64,000 nt of DNA from Phocaeicola faecium (GTDB lineage Bacteria > Bacteroidota > Bacteroidia > Bacteroidales > Bacteroidaceae): assembly GCF_014837055.1 (NCBI RefSeq), contig NZ_JACSPQ010000019.1, forward strand, positions 62,001 through 126,000, read 5' to 3'. The notes below the pieces were generated by a model. It had not been told where the DNA came from and ran no database searches. It saw nothing but the letters and a program-made list of their open reading frames with translations. Every line of letters starts with the position of its first letter. Position 1 is the first letter of the stretch. The translations under genes and the position numbers were made by a program. This document shows, in pieces, positions 62,523 through 64,000 of this stretch.

Positions 62523-64000
62523 TTAGAATTTAAGTGTATATGATACAGACGGAATAATAGGTATGAGGCGCAAGGTTTGGAATACGTTGGTAACATTATA
62601 GTTTTCATCCCATTTCCACCGCTTTTGGATGCTGGCAGGAGCCATGTAGCAATAAGCGTTGTAGATGCTTACATTCCAGATTCCTGTTCTTCCTTTTTTC
62701 AGGGGTTTATAAATATTGATGCCCAAGTCCAGCCTGTGGTAAGCGGGCAGGCGTACGTTGTTTCGTTTGGTATAATAATCCAGTCCGTTTTCGAAATAAT
62801 AATCGGGCGGAACCAGTTCGCTGCCGGGAAATTGGACTCCCGGTGTGGTCGGGCTGATGCCTGTTCCTGCCCATCCTGTATAGCGGTCTCGTCCCAGTTC
62901 ATAATAATTGTCGAACGAAACGGTTATGCGGTTGCCGGTCATGTACGTCCATGCGGCGTTTAGTTCCACTTTCTTGCTCACGCGCCAGTTGGCGGTGATA
63001 TTCACTTTGTGGCGGTTGTCAAACTTGGCAGGGAACCACTCTCCCTGATTGATGTCTTCAAAGCGGCGGTTGTTCCAACTGAGGGTATAGCTGATGACAC
63101 CGGTTATCTTCCCTTGTTCCTTGCGGGCTGTCAGTTCCATACCGTAAGACTTTCCTTTGCCGGCTGTCAGCTTGTTGCGCCAGTCTGATGTGGCAGAGAA
63201 TATGTTGTATCCGTCTTTATAGTCCAGTACATGATTCATCCATTTGTAGAATCCTTCCACGGCAAATGAGTAGGTGGGGGTCATACTGAAATAGACTCCT
63301 GCCGACAGTTGGTCGTTCTGTAACGGTTTGAACTCTCTGCCTACCGGAATCCAGCTGTCGGTGGGCAGGTCGATATAGCTTTCGTTGAGCTGATGGACGT
63401 ATTGGCTCATCCGTGCGTAAGAGGCTTTTACGCTTAGCCGAGGGCTGAGGCGGAATACGGTGTTGATTCGCGGTTCCCAGTTTGTGTACGTTTGTTGTTC
63501 CGCATGGTAGAGGCTGAACCGTAGCCCTCCGTTTACGATGAACCACGGGCAGACGTTCCACTCGTCTTCGGCATAAATCCCGGCTTCGTGGGCATACAGG
63601 ATTTCTTGGTTGTCGTTAAGAAGGATGCCTCCGCCGGCCGATGAACGGGTTTCATCGTAATCCGGACGGAACTTATGATAAGTATATAGTCCGCCGAACC
63701 GGATGTGATGACTTGTTGCAGGCTGGTAGCTGAAGTCGGCACGGAAACTGACGTCATCAATTCCGTTTGCGGTAGAAGTGCGGTAGAAAGTAGACTTGTC
63801 TTTCTCTTGGTTTTTTAGGTCTCGCCGGATGTCGGAGCGGTAATGGGTGTACGAAGCATTCAGCGTTCCGTACAGTTTGGGGCTGAGCGCATACGCCCAT
63901 CCGCCGAAAGCCGTCACGCTGCCCCAGTTCAGGCGGCTGATGTCTTCTTCTTTTGTCTGTTCGATTTCTTCTTTGGTTCCGCCTTTCAGGTAGTCTTTCC
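62523..64000 (-). CDS. TonB-dependent receptor, C-terminal part
   Basis: The frame is open to the right edge of the window, so this is the last ~490 residues of an outer-membrane receptor; the plug domain and start lie outside. The visible part is a run of amphipathic beta strands with aromatic girdles (LRFSLYHAEQQTYTNWEPR, LDLGINIYKP) ending in SVSYTLKF, the aromatic C-terminus required for barrel insertion. An in-frame GTG at 63917 is not the start. It forms an operon with the DUF4249 gene downstream. Ligand unknown. Confidence 0.92.
   Translation of the reverse strand, partial: KDYLKGGTKEEIEQTKEEDISRLNWGSVTAFGGWAYALSPKLYGTLNASYTHYRSDIRRDLKNQEKDKSTFYRTSTANGIDDVSFRADFSYQPATSHHIRFGGLYTYHKFRPDYDETRSSAGGGILLNDNQEILYAHEAGIYAEDEWNVCPWFIVNGGLRFSLYHAEQQTYTNWEPRINTVFRLSPRLSVKASYARMSQYVHQLNESYIDLPTDSWIPVGREFKPLQNDQLSAGVYFSMTPTYSFAVEGFYKWMNHVLDYKDGYNIFSATSDWRNKLTAGKGKSYGMELTARKEQGKITGVISYTLSWNNRRFEDINQGEWFPAKFDNRHKVNITANWRVSKKVELNAAWTYMTGNRITVSFDNYYELGRDRYTGWAGTGISPTTPGVQFPGSELVPPDYYFENGLDYYTKRNNVRLPAYHRLDLGINIYKPLKKGRTGIWNVSIYNAYCYMAPASIQKRWKWDENYNVTNVFQTLRLIPIIPSVSYTLKF

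Noticed and set aside
1..64000. CRISPR array, tRNA/rRNA genes or prophage
   Set aside because: No regularly spaced repeats, no cloverleaf or rRNA-like sequences and no phage structural genes were seen on either strand.

Overview
The window reads as an ordinary chromosomal stretch of a gut Bacteroidales bacterium of the Bacteroides/Phocaeicola type. Evidence: many promoters match the Bacteroides consensus TTTG-N19-21-TAnnTTTG (for example at 700-730, 4167-4198, 23696-23726, 58569-58600). There is a hybrid two-component regulator beside GH43/GH51 arabinan enzymes, a DUF4249/TonB-receptor pair, DUF3098, DUF2723, DUF4857 and a DapL-type lysine pathway. No tRNA, rRNA, CRISPR array or prophage was seen.

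Layout. 1-960: the end of a DUF4857-like gene and a candidate small RNA. 958-9659: an arabinan-use locus (GH51, GH43, hybrid regulator, endo-arabinanase) without SusC/SusD in view. 9745-15248: a minus-strand housekeeping cluster (methyltransferase, ftsX, DUF3098, uppP, truB, queA, folK, a 24-residue ORF), with a 174-bp MITE between queA and folK. 15616-21565: cupin, a DUF2723 membrane glycosyltransferase-like protein, an IS982-family element with 7-bp target duplications, and a polysaccharide deacetylase. 21647-33673: EFR1-type ferredoxin, mnmA, then gltB-gltD-asnB-dapF-dapL, a nitrogen-assimilation and lysine/peptidoglycan-precursor block that is strikingly GC-rich. 33676-44729: two tripartite efflux systems (YbhGFSR-like ABC plus TolC; EmrAB-like MFS plus TolC) around one AraC regulator. 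45347-48784: cobQ-cobD-cbiB. 48778-56790: radical SAM, SIS isomerase, LOG-family protein, M16 protease, membrane-anchored AraC regulator, cysE, rnr. 57133-61513: NDH-2-like dehydrogenase, then CDF transporter, SDR and PAP2 genes in one tight operon. 61497-64000: DUF4249 lipoprotein and the C-terminal part of a TonB-dependent receptor.

The most interesting structure is not a gene. Six intergenic elements, each exactly 88 bp long between matching terminal words (AAAACGC...GCGTTTT or drifted forms), lie at 8423, 32247, 40653, 45143, 50291 and 56862. Their ends are inverted repeats, they occur in both orientations, and none lies in a gene. The copy in the GC-rich block has drifted toward GC. Second, the two promoters flanking the arabinan regulator share one operator layout: a GTCCACC site, a second site two turns away, then exactly 20 nt to the -7 box. 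I found no clear sign of a wholly new protein system.
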